Counted from the first letter of the stretch, positions 50,920 through 60,642 are shown. The stretch is DNA of 64,000 nucleotides from Streptomyces sp. STR69 (GCF_024519455.1 NZ_JALJRY010000006.1:151815-215814), one strand, 5' to 3'. Notes: generated by a model not told the origin, from the letters alone. Program-made: numbers and translations.

Positions 50920-51885
50920 ATGGGTGCGCACGCTCTCGGCAGGGAACTGGACGCCGTGGCCGGCCCCGCGCGGGCGGAGCTGGTGCGGCGGATCGGGCTG
51001 AGCGGGGCGTGGGACGCGGACCCGGGGTGGCGGGCGGTGTTCGAGGCGGTGCCGCGGCATCTCTTCGTGCCGTACTACTACGTCGGCGTCCAGGGCGGCC
51101 ACGAGAGGCTGTGGGCCGGGAGCCCCGACCCGCGCGTCCGGGAGCGCTGGCTGCGCGGGGTGTACGCCGACGCCCCGCTGGCCACCAGGCTGCGCGACGG
51201 GGAACTGGTGTCGTCCAGCAGCCAGCCCTCGCTGATGGCCAGGATGCTCGTCGAGCTGGGGGTGACGGACGGCAGCCGGGTGCTGGAGATCGGCGCGGGC
51301 ACCGGCTACAACGCGGCGCTGCTCGCCCACCGGCTCGGCGACGGCCTGGTGACCACCGTCGACCTGGAACCGGAGATCACCGAGTCCGCGCGCGCCCACC
51401 TCGCCGACGCCGGGTACCACCCGACCGTCGTCACCGGCGACGGCGCCCGCGGAGCCCCCGAACACGCCCCCTACGACCGGATCATCGCGACCTGCGCCCT
51501 GCCGTCGGTGCCGCCCGCCTGGCTCGCCCAGTGCAGTCCCGGCGCCCGTGTCCTGGCCCCGCTCGCCACCGGACTGATCGCGCTCACCGTGCGGGACGCC
51601 GAGCACGCCGAGGGCACCTTCCTCGACACCGCCGCGTACTTCGTGCCCCTGCGCGGCACCGGGCCCGCCCCGGCGGACGAGATCCCGCACCGCCCCGGCG
51701 ACCACGAACTACTCCGCTTCCTGTTCACCCTCACCCACGGCACCCTCGACCCGCGGGACGCCCACGAACTGTGGGACCGCGAAGGGAGACCAGGACGCGA
51801 GCGCTACGGCGTCACGGTCGCCGACGGCAGGGTGCGGGCGTGGCTGGACGATCCGGAGGGGCCGTACAGCTGGCCCCTCCGCTGA
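50920..51885 (+). CDS. PCMT-like SAM-dependent methyltransferase
   Basis: A 321-residue protein resembling protein-L-isoaspartate O-methyltransferase. FEAVPRHLFVPYYYVG, SSSSQPSLMARMLVELGV and VLEIGAGTGYNAALLAHRLG (SAM motif I) are in the family order, followed by VTTVDLEPEITESAR and DRIIATCALPSVPPAW. An extra C-terminal region of about 100 residues (after residue 220) is not part of the basic enzyme; such forms occur in actinobacteria. ATG 50920 is chosen; in-frame codons upstream overlap the globin promoter region. Confidence 0.83.
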   Translation: MGAHALGRELDAVAGPARAELVRRIGLSGAWDADPGWRAVFEAVPRHLFVPYYYVGVQGGHERLWAGSPDPRVRERWLRGVYADAPLATRLRDGELVSSSSQPSLMARMLVELGVTDGSRVLEIGAGTGYNAALLAHRLGDGLVTTVDLEPEITESARAHLADAGYHPTVVTGDGARGAPEHAPYDRIIATCALPSVPPAWLAQCSPGARVLAPLATGLIALTVRDAEHAEGTFLDTAAYFVPLRGTGPAPADEIPHRPGDHELLRFLFTLTHGTLDPRDAHELWDREGRPGRERYGVTVADGRVRAWLDDPEGPYSWPLR

Positions 51886-51897
51886 ACCGTGCCGCCT

Positions 51898-53850
51898 CTA
51901 GCCCCGCCGGACCGTGATCGTCGTCCACGCCCCCACATGCACCCGGTCCCCGTCCTGCAACGGCACCGGCACGAAGGGCTGGATGGGCTCCTCGCCGCCG
52001 TTGACCGTCGTACCGTTCGTCGAGTTCTGGTCGACGACCGCCCAGCTGCCGTCCGGCTGCTGGACCAGTACCGCGTGCTGGTGCGAGACGCCCGGGTCCT
52101 CCGGCGGCACCGACAGGTCGATGTCGGGGGACTCGCCGGTGGAGTGCCGGCGGCGGCCGATGGTGATCTGGTTGCCGGTGAGCTGGCGCTGCTGCTCGGG
52201 GGAGTACGCGGGCAGGTTGAGACCCGCGGCCTCCGGGCCCGAGCGCTGCATCATCGCCAGGAAGTAGTCGCGGTCCGGGCCGATCGTCGCCAGCCAGGTC
52301 GTCGGCTGCTGGTACGCCGGGCGGGGCGGGGGCGGGGCCTGGGTGGAACCGGGCTGCGGATAGCCGTAGCCGCCACCACCCTGTCCGGGACCTCCGGGGC
52401 CGCCCGGGGAGCCGGGGGTCGGCGGGGAGATCACCCAGTCGTCGTCACCGCCGCCGAAGGACGGGCCGCCCTGCTGCGGACGGTTCGTCTCCTGCGGGAA
52501 CCTGGGCGGGGCCGGCGGGGCGGACTGCTGGAACGCCTGCGGGGCGCCGCTCGTCTGACCCGGGCCCGCGGGGGGCGTAGGTCCTGGCGGCGGGACCGGC
52601 CGGGAGGGGTCGGGGCCGAAGTTGGAGGGACCCTGCGGGGTCGAGGGTTCGTTGCCGAAGGGCCGCGGCGGACCGGACGGGTCGCCGCCGAAGCCCTGTG
52701 CGCCGCCGGGACCACCGCCCTGCCGCTCACCGCCGAAGGCACCGGGGCGGCCACCGCCGAAGTCGCCCTGGCCGGGGCGCTCGTTGCCGAACTGGCCGCC
52801 GGGGCCCGGGGGTTGCTCGTTGCCGAACGGCCGCCGACCGGACGCCTCGTTGCCGAAGGGCGGAGGGGGCGGGCCGGAGGGGTCGTTGCCGAACGCCCGC
52901 GGCGGACCGGACGGGTCGTTGCCGCCGAAGGGCGCGGGACCGCCACCCTGCCGCTCGCCGCCGAAGCCCGAAGCACCGCCGGGGCCACCGCCCTGGCGTT
53001 CCCCGCCGAAACCTGAAGCGCCGCCCGGGCCGCCCTGGCGCTCGCCGCCGAAGCCCGACGCGCCACCGGGACCGCCACCCTGGCGCTCACCGCCGAAGCC
53101 CGACGGACCGCCGGGGCCACCCGGCCGCTCGTTGCCGAAACCCTGCGAGCCGCCGGGGCCGCCGGGCCCACCTTGCCGCTCATTGCCGAAGCCCTGCGAA
53201 CCCTGGCCGCCAGGACCGTCAGGCCCACCCGGCCGCTCGCCGCCGAAGCCCTGCGAGCCGCCGGGGCCGCCGGGCCCACCCTGCTGCCGCTCGCCACCGA
53301 AGCCACCGGGGCCGTTCGGACCCCCGGGACCCCCAGGACCCCCTTGACCTCCAGGACCGCCGGGAGCACCAGCGCCTCCGGGACCTCCGGGACCCCCCGG
53401 ACCGCGACCCCCCGGCCCACCGGACCGGTTCGTCGGCTCGTTGCCGAACGGGGGTATCGGCTCGGCCGGGCGGTTCATCTGTGAGGGGCGCGATCCCTGG
53501 TACTCGTAGGAGTCACCGCCGTACGTCGGACCGGGCGGCGGCTGCTGGAAGCGGGCCGCCGGGCTCGGGCCGGGGTTCGACGGGCGCGGGGCCGCCGGGG
53601 TGTACGAGGTGGCCGTGTTGGTGAGGAAGTTCCACCGGCACTCCTCGCAGAACGGCGCACCGCCCTCGCGGGGCGTACGGCACTGCGGGCAGAGCTCCGC
53701 CTCGGCGCTCGGGCGCGCGGGCGGCGGGAAGCCGTAGCCGCCGCCGGGAGGCGGGGGAGGGGGCGGGGGTACGGCACCGGCCATGCGGTGACCGCAGACC
53801 TCGCACCAGTCGTCGGAACCCGACTGGTGTCCGTTCGGGCAGGTCGGCAT
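51898..53850 (-). CDS. FHA-domain protein with zinc ribbons and Gly/Pro-rich linker
   Basis: A 650-residue cytoplasmic phospho-threonine reader. The N-terminus has two zinc ribbons (CPNGHQSGSDDWCEVCGHRM and LCPQCRTPREGGAPFCEECRW, residues 1-60). A long low-complexity linker of GGPGG and GFGGERQ units spans about residues 140-440. The C-terminal FHA domain (about 550-650) has ITIGRRRHS, GVSHQHAVLV and DQNSTNGTTVNG with the binding Arg, Ser, His and Asn. It is the distal gene of the PknG-type signalling array and a good candidate client of that kinase. It lacks the N-terminal phosphorylated Thr motif of GarA. Confidence 0.88.
   Translation of the reverse strand: MPTCPNGHQSGSDDWCEVCGHRMAGAVPPPPPPPPGGGYGFPPPARPSAEAELCPQCRTPREGGAPFCEECRWNFLTNTATSYTPAAPRPSNPGPSPAARFQQPPPGPTYGGDSYEYQGSRPSQMNRPAEPIPPFGNEPTNRSGGPGGRGPGGPGGPGGAGAPGGPGGQGGPGGPGGPNGPGGFGGERQQGGPGGPGGSQGFGGERPGGPDGPGGQGSQGFGNERQGGPGGPGGSQGFGNERPGGPGGPSGFGGERQGGGPGGASGFGGERQGGPGGASGFGGERQGGGPGGASGFGGERQGGGPAPFGGNDPSGPPRAFGNDPSGPPPPPFGNEASGRRPFGNEQPPGPGGQFGNERPGQGDFGGGRPGAFGGERQGGGPGGAQGFGGDPSGPPRPFGNEPSTPQGPSNFGPDPSRPVPPPGPTPPAGPGQTSGAPQAFQQSAPPAPPRFPQETNRPQQGGPSFGGGDDDWVISPPTPGSPGGPGGPGQGGGGYGYPQPGSTQAPPPPRPAYQQPTTWLATIGPDRDYFLAMMQRSGPEAAGLNLPAYSPEQQRQLTGNQITIGRRRHSTGESPDIDLSVPPEDPGVSHQHAVLVQQPDGSWAVVDQNSTNGTTVNGGEEPIQPFVPVPLQDGDRVHVGAWTTITVRRG
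52600..53400 (-). repeat. In-frame Gly/Pro-rich tandem repeats
   Basis: Many units of 12-20 codons built on GGPGG, SGFGGERQG and FGNEPSGPP inside the FHA gene. Length and order of units are irregular. This is likely a flexible or phase-separating linker; unit number may vary between strains. Confidence 0.75.
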
Positions 53851-53891
53851 GTCGGCTCGTCCCCCTTTCTCACAGGGTTGTTCTAGCTAGG

Positions 53892-55238
53892 TCACTTCTT
53901 TACACGAACAGTCTTTGTGGACCGTGTTTCGAGGGTCATCTCGTCGGCCTCCGCGACCTTCGCCTTCAGTCGCACAGTACCCGCCGCGGCATCGACCACG
54001 TCCACCACCTTCGCAAGCAGTTTCGCAGTATCCGCGTTTCCGGAGACGCTGGCGAGCTGAACGGCCCGTCCCAGTTTGGCCGTTGCTCCATCGACATCAC
54101 CTGATTTGCGAAGATCGAGACCTTGTTGGATGACTTGCGCCAGTTCGGCCTGGCCGGTGTAGTGCGCGACCTGGGGGTTGATGGACGTGGACGCCACCAT
54201 GTCGTCGGTCCACACGGCCTTCACCAGCCCCTGGGCGCCCAGGTTCTGGGTACTTCCGTCGGGCTGCGGGACGACCAGCGAGACCCGGGCGGCGAGCATC
54301 TCCTGGCCGACGCCGGCCTCGGGGACCTCGACGCACACGTGGTAGTCACGGGACTCGTCTCCCCAGGACCCGGTGGGGTAGTCCCCGGCACGCGGGCCCG
54401 CCTCGGTGCGGCGGTCGGTCAACTCCTCGACCCTGGGCGCGACTTGCTTGACGAATTTGATGGCCGTGCCCACCGGCGTCCACAGCCGCAGCGCGACGTC
54501 CGCGACCTCCTTGCCCATCGCCGTCTCCATCATCTTCGTGAAGTCGGCGGCGAGGTTCGCCGGGTCGGCGACGATGTCGGCGGTGCCGAGCAGTGCGGAG
54601 GCGATCCCTGTGACTTCTTTCACTTCCCAGTCGGTGCCGACACCACGGGCGTCACAGGTGAAGCGTCCGGCGCAGGCGTCGAGGGCGGCCTTCAGGTCCT
54701 CCGGCGACTCGTGCTCGTTGCGGCCGTCGGTGAGGACGATGCCGTGGCGTATGGAGACGTCCGCCGAGGACAGCAGCCGGTCGGCGAGCCGCAGCCAGGT
54801 GCCGATCGCGGTGCCGCCGCCCGCGCTCAGCTTGCGCAGCGCCTGCTTGGCCTGGCCGCGGGTGGTGGCGTCGGCGACCGCGAGCCGCCCGTTGCCCGGA
54901 TAGACCTCCTTGGCGATGTGCGTGCCGCCGATCACCGCGAAGTGCACCCCGTCGCGCAGGGTGTCGATCGCGGCGGCGGTGGCGTCCCGGGCGTTGCGCA
55001 TCTTGGTCGGCGGGTAGTCCATCGACCCCGAACAGTCGACCATGATCGCCACAGCCGCGTCCGGGCCCTGACCGGGCGAGTACAGATGGGGTGCCGCGAC
55101 CGCGCTCCCCACGGTGCCGCCGCCGGTCGAGGTCACGGTGACGATCGCGTTGACCTCACGGCCGCCCTCGGGCAGGTACTCGTTCTGGTACACGTCCACC
55201 GAGAACTGCGGCACGTTCGACTTCGAGAAATTGGCCAT
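53892..55238 (-). CDS. VWA-domain protein of the kinase array
   Basis: A 448-residue protein. The von Willebrand A domain shows AVAIMVDCSGSMDYP, with the MIDAS Asp68-x-Ser-x-Ser, then THIAKEVYPGNG and GIVLTDGRNEHESPEDL. The second half is mostly beta-rich (about 250-400) and ends in a helical region. There is no signal peptide or membrane helix. The MIDAS site could bind a metal-dependent partner. ATG 55238 begins MANFSKSNVPQFSVDVYQNEY; the frame is open further left without sense. It lies between the FHA and PP2C genes, transcribed in the same direction. Confidence 0.88.
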   Translation of the reverse strand: MANFSKSNVPQFSVDVYQNEYLPEGGREVNAIVTVTSTGGGTVGSAVAAPHLYSPGQGPDAAVAIMVDCSGSMDYPPTKMRNARDATAAAIDTLRDGVHFAVIGGTHIAKEVYPGNGRLAVADATTRGQAKQALRKLSAGGGTAIGTWLRLADRLLSSADVSIRHGIVLTDGRNEHESPEDLKAALDACAGRFTCDARGVGTDWEVKEVTGIASALLGTADIVADPANLAADFTKMMETAMGKEVADVALRLWTPVGTAIKFVKQVAPRVEELTDRRTEAGPRAGDYPTGSWGDESRDYHVCVEVPEAGVGQEMLAARVSLVVPQPDGSTQNLGAQGLVKAVWTDDMVASTSINPQVAHYTGQAELAQVIQQGLDLRKSGDVDGATAKLGRAVQLASVSGNADTAKLLAKVVDVVDAAAGTVRLKAKVAEADEMTLETRSTKTVRVKK

Positions 55239-55336
55239 ACCTACTCTGATCCCCCTCGAATACCCCACCTGGATGGGGCGATGACTATGAGCGGACCGGT
55301 CCCCTCCGGTCCGAGACCGCCCCCGTTTGTACGGCC

Positions 55337-56677
55337 TCAGCCGATTACTGCCCCTTGCGGCGGGGCCGGGAACGGCACGACGGCCACTGTTACGTTGTCG
55401 TGGCCCCCGCCGTCCAGCGCGTGACCGACCAGGACCTGGGCGCTGTGCAGCGGGCGGACCATGGCATCGGGGGGTACGACCTCGGCCATCTCCTCGGCCG
55501 ACTCCGCGTAGTTCCACAGGCCGTCCGTGCACACCACCACTACACCCGGCCGGTCCGGCTTGAAGGAAGCCGTGTGCGGCTCCAGTTCGTACGCGTCCGC
55601 GCCGAGCCAGCCGGTGATCGCGTGGGCGCGCTCGTCGGCGTAGGCCTCCGCCTCGCTCATCAGGCCCGCGGCGACCATCTGGGCCGCCCACGAGTCGTCC
55701 TCGGTGAGCCGGGCCGGCGGTGAACCGCGGTCCACCGGGATCCAGTAGGCGCGGCTGTCGCCGACCCAGCCGACGACGAGGAGGGTCGGGGTGACGACGG
55801 AGGCGACCAGGGTGCAGGCCGGGGCGTTCTGGTGCGGGGCGTGCTCGCGGGCCGTCGCGGGCTCCTCCGCAAGGGAGTTGACCGCGTGCGAGGCCGCGAT
55901 GATCGCCTCGTGCATCGCCTGCTGCGGATGCGTGCCCTGCGGCAGCGCGGCCAGCAGCGACTCACCGGCCTTCCGGGACGCGGCCAGCGAGGCCGCGTCG
56001 GGCCGGGTCGCCGAGGACACCCCGTCGCACACGACCGCCACCAGCGCGGGCGCCCCGTCCGGCAGCACGCACTGTCCTACGGCGAAGGCGTCCTCGTTGC
56101 GATGGTGGCGCAGCCCGCGGTCGCTGACCGCCGCGAGCGGGCCCGACTCCTGTTCCATGTGGTCGCGTTCGCGGGGCTGGGCGTGCCCGCAGTTCTCGCA
56201 GTAGCCGTCCGGATCGACCCGGCCCGACCGGCAGGCCACGCACACCTTGGTGCCCTCGGCCGGGGTCTGCAGATCGGCGGCGACCCGCGGGTCCGGTGCC
56301 TGCAGCGGGTACTCGTCGGGCTCCGGCGGCCGGTCGAACCGTACGCCCGTGGCCGGGGAGACCGGTGAACCGGTGGGCGGCAGCGGGGAGTTGGACGGCA
56401 GCGGGGTGCCGCCCGAGTCGGTGCCGGCCAGGTCGGTGGGCAGATGGACCGTCGGCGCGGTCTCGGGGCCCTCCGGCTGGGGGACCACGGGCCAGTTCAC
56501 GTCCGTGGCCTCCTCGGGAGGGAGCGAACCCGCGCCGTTCATGGTCAGCGTCGGGTGGTCGTCCGGCGGCGCGGGCGCGGCCGACAGGTCGTACCCGCAC
56601 GCACCGCAGAAGCGGTCACCCGATTCGAGCGGCTCCTCGCAGCTCGGGCACGCGGACAGCTGGGGCATCTGGGACAT
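55337..56677 (-). CDS. PP2C-type protein phosphatase with zinc ribbons
   Basis: A 446-residue phosphatase. The zinc ribbon ACPSCEEPLESGDRFCGACGY is at residues 9-30 and a second, VCVACRSGRVDPDGYCENCGH, is near 150. The PP2C domain fills the C-terminal 270 residues: SDRGLRHHRNEDAF, VVCDGVSSATRPD (metal Asp-Gly), GDSRAYW, CTDGLWNY and GGHDNVTV. It would remove phosphates placed by the adjacent kinase. ATG 56677 lies four bases after the kinase stop codon, so the two are tightly coupled. A TTG directly before it is an alternative start. Confidence 0.92.
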   Translation of the reverse strand: MSQMPQLSACPSCEEPLESGDRFCGACGYDLSAAPAPPDDHPTLTMNGAGSLPPEEATDVNWPVVPQPEGPETAPTVHLPTDLAGTDSGGTPLPSNSPLPPTGSPVSPATGVRFDRPPEPDEYPLQAPDPRVAADLQTPAEGTKVCVACRSGRVDPDGYCENCGHAQPRERDHMEQESGPLAAVSDRGLRHHRNEDAFAVGQCVLPDGAPALVAVVCDGVSSATRPDAASLAASRKAGESLLAALPQGTHPQQAMHEAIIAASHAVNSLAEEPATAREHAPHQNAPACTLVASVVTPTLLVVGWVGDSRAYWIPVDRGSPPARLTEDDSWAAQMVAAGLMSEAEAYADERAHAITGWLGADAYELEPHTASFKPDRPGVVVVCTDGLWNYAESAEEMAEVVPPDAMVRPLHSAQVLVGHALDGGGHDNVTVAVVPFPAPPQGAVIG

Positions 56678-56680
56678 CAA

Positions 56681-59284
56681 CTACACCCACGTCCGGGGGC
56701 GGTAACGGTTGGCACGTTCCACCAGGTCGATCCTCTCCTCGCCGCCCCGCGCCAGCCGGGCCAGCGTGCGGTACGAACGCTCCAGGCCGAAGCGGAGTCC
56801 CCGCTCGTCCAGCTCGCTGCCGAGCAGCCCCGGCCGCGTCGGCGGCACGGAACCCTGGCCTCCGGAGAGTATCCAGTCGAGGGCGCAGCCGAGGACCTCG
56901 GCCGACAACTGCTCGCGCCGCACCGCGTCCAGACCGTATCCCTCCAGCGCTTCCACCTGCCCGGCGGACGCGGTCAGATCGTCCAGGAACGGCGTGTCGC
57001 CCGCCGTCGCGGTCCGCCGCCGCAGCCGCGCCCGTACGGCGGCCACCCGCGCCGCCGTGTAGTGGATCGAGGCCTCCGACACCGACTCCAGCGTCCGTAC
57101 GGAGCCCGGGCGGTCGCCGGTCGCGAGCTGGACGCGGGCCAGGCCGAAGGCCGCGCTCACATAGCTCGGGTCGGTCGACCACACCAGCCGGTAGTACTCG
57201 GCCGCGTTGTCCAGCTGCCCCAGCACCTCGGCGCACAGCCCGAGCGCCAGCTTCGGCGCGGGCTCGCCCGGGAAGGCGTCGTAGATCGCGTCGAAGGACA
57301 GCGCGGCGGCCTCGAAGTCGCGGGTCGCCAGGGCGGCCACGCCCCGGTACCAGACCACCCGCCAGTCGTCGGGCCGCTCGTCCTCCAGCTTCGCGAGGGC
57401 GTCCAGCGCGGTGTACGAGTCGCCGTTCTCCAGCCAGGCCCTGATCTGCCGCAGCCGGGTCTCCACGGACGGCGAGGGCGCAGATGCGAGAGCGCCGAGC
57501 AGTTCGGTCGCCGCGGTCGTCATCAGCCCCGCGAGGAAGCCCGCGTTGGGGTCGGTCGGGTCGACGTGCGGCACGGGCAGGGCCAGTGCCACGGCGGGGG
57601 AGTCGACCTGCTTGACGAGGGCCGGGGTCGCGCCGCCCGACCCGTTGGCGGCGGCGGTGCCGTTCGGCCGCTCGGCGACCGCGGTGCCGACGGGATACGG
57701 CGCGGCGACCGGAAGCGGGCTCGCGGGAGACGCGGCGGCGGGCAGCGCGGCGTCGGCGCGTGTGGCCGCCTTCTTCCCGGGCCGCACCACCCGCGCCCCC
57801 AGCAGCGACACGTCCCCGTCCAGCTTCGGGAACAACTCCGTGTCCGTGACCTTGAGTTCGGGGCCGAACAGGGTGGACAGGGACGGCCGGGCGCGGCCGG
57901 TCTGCAGGGAGACGACCTCCCGCAGCACGCCCGTCAGCTGCTCGGCCATCTCCTGCGCGGAGGCGAACCGGCGGGCCGGATCCGGGTCGGTGGCGCGCAC
58001 CAGGAGCCGGTAGAACGACTCGTAGCGGCGGAAGACCTCGATGTTGTCCGGGTCGGGCAGGGAGTCCACGAAGACGTTCGTGTAGCCCTGGAAGTCGAAG
58101 GTGAGGACGGCGAGGGTACGGCCGACGGTGTAGATGTCGGACGCCACCGACGGACCGACCTCCGCGACCTCGGGCGCCTGATACCCCACCGTGCCGTAGA
58201 TGGCCGACTCCTCGTCGTCCATTCTGCGCACCGCGCCCATGTCGATCAGCTTGAGCTGGTCCTCGGTCTGGATCGCGTTGTCGACCTTGAAGTCGCAGTA
58301 CAGCAGGTTGCGGCTGTGCAGATGACCGAGCGCCTCAAGGGCCTCGATGCCGTAGGCGCAGGCCTGCTCCACCGGCAGCGGATCACGCTTCCCGGTCTCC
58401 GTACGGCGGTCGTTGGCGATCTCCTTGAGGGACTTGCCGCCGACGTACTCCATGACGATGTACCCGTCCAGCGAACCCGTCCGCTGGTCGAGGTGCTCCA
58501 CGAAGTTGTAGATCCGCACGATGTTGGAGTGCTCGATCTCGGCGAGGAAGCGCCGCTCGGAGATCGCGGCGGCCATCGCGTCCTCGTCGCCGGTGTCGAG
58601 GAGACCCTTGAGCACCACCCAGCGGTCGGAGACCGCGCGGTCCACGGCGAGATAGACCCAGCCCAGGCCGCCGTGCGCCAGACAGCCCACGACCTCGTAC
58701 TGGCCGTGCACGACGTCACCGCCGGCCAGCTTGGGCGTGAACGAGTACGGGTTGCCGCACTTGGTGCAGAACCCCTCCGTGCGCCCCTGGCTGTCGCCGC
58801 GCGACCGCCCCACCGGCGCACCGCAGTCCGAGCGCGAGCAGAACCGCTTGCGCTCGGGCACCTCCGGGTTCTCCAGTACCATCGCGCGCGGGTCGGGCCG
58901 CGGCACGTCCGGCACCTGCACCAGACCGACCCCGAGCCGGCCGCGCGTCGAGGACGCCGACGACGAACCGGAGCTGCGCACCGACACCGAGCGGCCGGAC
59001 GACTGCCCCGACACCGAGCGCGAGAGCCGGCCCGACACCGAGCGCCGCGACTTCGACGACTGCGACGACGTACGCGAACTGCGGCTGCTGGTACGGGAAC
59101 TGCTGCCCGAACCCCGCGAGCCCCTGCCGCCGCCGGTCATCCCGGTGGGCGGTGAACCCAGCGAGCCGTTGGACGCCACCACCGGCGCCAGACCGCACGT
59201 GTCGCAGTACAGCTCGCCGCCGCCCATGTCCTCGTACGACCCCTCGCAGCCGGGCCGCTGACACTTCCGCTGTGCCTCACTCAT
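56681..59284 (-). CDS. pknG: PknG-type serine/threonine protein kinase
   Basis: An 867-residue soluble kinase. Two Cys-pair elements (residues 8-30, KCQRPGCE...YCDTCG; and 149-176, FCSRSDCG...GFCTKCG) take the place of the PknG rubredoxin and are separated by a Ser/Arg-rich linker (55-115). The kinase domain starts GQYEVVGCLAHGGLGWVYLA, with Lys226 (WVVLKGLL), YCDFKVDNAI (Asp331) and LIDMGAV in place of DFG, as in PknG. Helical TPR-like repeats fill the C-terminal 370 residues. In mycobacteria PknG phosphorylates GarA to control glutamate metabolism. ATG 59284 is chosen. Confidence 0.92.
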   Translation of the reverse strand: MSEAQRKCQRPGCEGSYEDMGGGELYCDTCGLAPVVASNGSLGSPPTGMTGGGRGSRGSGSSSRTSSRSSRTSSQSSKSRRSVSGRLSRSVSGQSSGRSVSVRSSGSSSASSTRGRLGVGLVQVPDVPRPDPRAMVLENPEVPERKRFCSRSDCGAPVGRSRGDSQGRTEGFCTKCGNPYSFTPKLAGGDVVHGQYEVVGCLAHGGLGWVYLAVDRAVSDRWVVLKGLLDTGDEDAMAAAISERRFLAEIEHSNIVRIYNFVEHLDQRTGSLDGYIVMEYVGGKSLKEIANDRRTETGKRDPLPVEQACAYGIEALEALGHLHSRNLLYCDFKVDNAIQTEDQLKLIDMGAVRRMDDEESAIYGTVGYQAPEVAEVGPSVASDIYTVGRTLAVLTFDFQGYTNVFVDSLPDPDNIEVFRRYESFYRLLVRATDPDPARRFASAQEMAEQLTGVLREVVSLQTGRARPSLSTLFGPELKVTDTELFPKLDGDVSLLGARVVRPGKKAATRADAALPAAASPASPLPVAAPYPVGTAVAERPNGTAAANGSGGATPALVKQVDSPAVALALPVPHVDPTDPNAGFLAGLMTTAATELLGALASAPSPSVETRLRQIRAWLENGDSYTALDALAKLEDERPDDWRVVWYRGVAALATRDFEAAALSFDAIYDAFPGEPAPKLALGLCAEVLGQLDNAAEYYRLVWSTDPSYVSAAFGLARVQLATGDRPGSVRTLESVSEASIHYTAARVAAVRARLRRRTATAGDTPFLDDLTASAGQVEALEGYGLDAVRREQLSAEVLGCALDWILSGGQGSVPPTRPGLLGSELDERGLRFGLERSYRTLARLARGGEERIDLVERANRYRPRTWV

Positions 59285-59310
59285 GACCGACCCCGCTTCT
59301 CCCTCGTCAC

Positions 59311-60642
59311 TCACGCGCCCGGCCCCCTCTGGTCCTCGGGACCGCCCTGCGGCGGGGTCCGGGGAGTGCTCAACTGCTCGGCGGCGGCGTGCTGGTAGCG
59401 CAGCACCGCCTGTTCCGCGACGCGCAGGTCGCAGGGCGCGCTCCACAGCATGCGGCGCGCCGCGTCGTACCGCTCGATGAGGAACGGGTCCTCCGCGAGG
59501 CCGTGCCGGGCCACCTTCGCCTTGTACGCGTCGAGCCGGCCGCGCAGCTCGGCGCGGACCGCCAGCGGCTGGGTGACCGCCGTCAACGACTCGCGGGCGC
59601 GCAGCAGTTCGTCCTCCGCCTTCTGCTCCAGGGACTCCAGGAGCGGCGACAGCCGGTGCCACTGGGCGTGTCGGCGGTACTCGGCGGCCGTCGACAGCTG
59701 CTCCTGCAGCACGGTCGGCGGTCCGCTGACGACCGGCACCTCGGTGGCCGCGATCTTCGCGAGGACCTCACCGCGCGCGGTGCGCGCCTCGGCGAGCGTG
59801 CGGTCCGCGCGCGAGAGCACGTCCCGCAGCTTCACCAGCCGCGCCTCGGCGTCCTGACGGACGGTCAGTACGGCGTCGATCTCCCGGCGCACCTCCTCCA
59901 GCGCGCGCGCCTCCCGGTCGTAGACCGTGGTGTCGGGCCGGCCGCCGCCGGGTGCCGAACTGCCCTGTGCCCGCACCCAGAAGGCCAGCGGGTCGGAGAT
60001 GACCCGCTCGCGCAGCTCGGTCAGGGTGGTGGTGATGCGCTCCAGGTCGTCGCCCGCCGGGTGCTCGCCCGGGCGGACACCCACGGAGTGGGCCAGCTGC
60101 CGGGTGCGCTGCAACTCCGCGGCCAGTAAATCGATCCGGGCGGGCAGTGCGGACCACACCGCGTCGGAGGTGACGACCATGTCCAGCGAGGTCGCGTACA
60201 GGTCGTTCATCTCGTCGACGAGCGCGCTCAGCGAGAACTGATGGCTCAGCTTGCCCGAACCGCCGGTCAGCGTCGGGGCGTTGGCGGTCGCCGTGGTCGA
60301 TCCGGCGACCGTCACGGACTCGCCGCGCAGCAGCTCGGTCAGCTCGACCAGGTCCTCACGGTTGGACCAGCGGCGTCGGGAACGGATGCTCTGGGCGGCG
60401 TGGAACGCGTCCGTGTACGCGTCGAAGTACGCCCACAGCAGCGTGATCGACGCGTCGGCGGTCGCCCAGCGCTCCTTGGTCGTGCCGGTGAGCTCGGCGC
60501 CTTCGAGGAGTCTGCGGCCCGCGTGGTCCTGGAGGGCGAGGAGCGAGGTCTCGATGGCCTCGTGCTCCGCGCCGAGCCGCGCCAGCGCACGGTCCACCTC
60601 GTCCCGGTCCATTACCGGCCCGGGGGGTCCCGTGACGCCCAT
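59311..60642 (-). CDS. Coiled-coil protein of the PknG array
   Basis: A 443-residue soluble protein, nearly all alpha-helical. Heptad-like stretches include VDRALARLGAEHEAIETSLLALQDH near the N-terminus, REARALEEVRREIDAVLTVRQDAEARLVKL in the middle and ESLEQKAEDELLRARESL near residue 340. There are no Cys, no signal and no known domain. It lies between the binding-protein gene and the kinase in the same direction, so it may be a scaffold linking membrane and kinase. The stop is 26 bases before the kinase start. Confidence 0.75.
   Translation of the reverse strand: MGVTGPPGPVMDRDEVDRALARLGAEHEAIETSLLALQDHAGRRLLEGAELTGTTKERWATADASITLLWAYFDAYTDAFHAAQSIRSRRRWSNREDLVELTELLRGESVTVAGSTTATANAPTLTGGSGKLSHQFSLSALVDEMNDLYATSLDMVVTSDAVWSALPARIDLLAAELQRTRQLAHSVGVRPGEHPAGDDLERITTTLTELRERVISDPLAFWVRAQGSSAPGGGRPDTTVYDREARALEEVRREIDAVLTVRQDAEARLVKLRDVLSRADRTLAEARTARGEVLAKIAATEVPVVSGPPTVLQEQLSTAAEYRRHAQWHRLSPLLESLEQKAEDELLRARESLTAVTQPLAVRAELRGRLDAYKAKVARHGLAEDPFLIERYDAARRMLWSAPCDLRVAEQAVLRYQHAAAEQLSTPRTPPQGGPEDQRGPGA

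Noticed and set aside
52600..53400. Possible CRISPR or satellite repeats
   Set aside because: Irregular Gly/Pro codon repeats within the FHA protein; no spacers.
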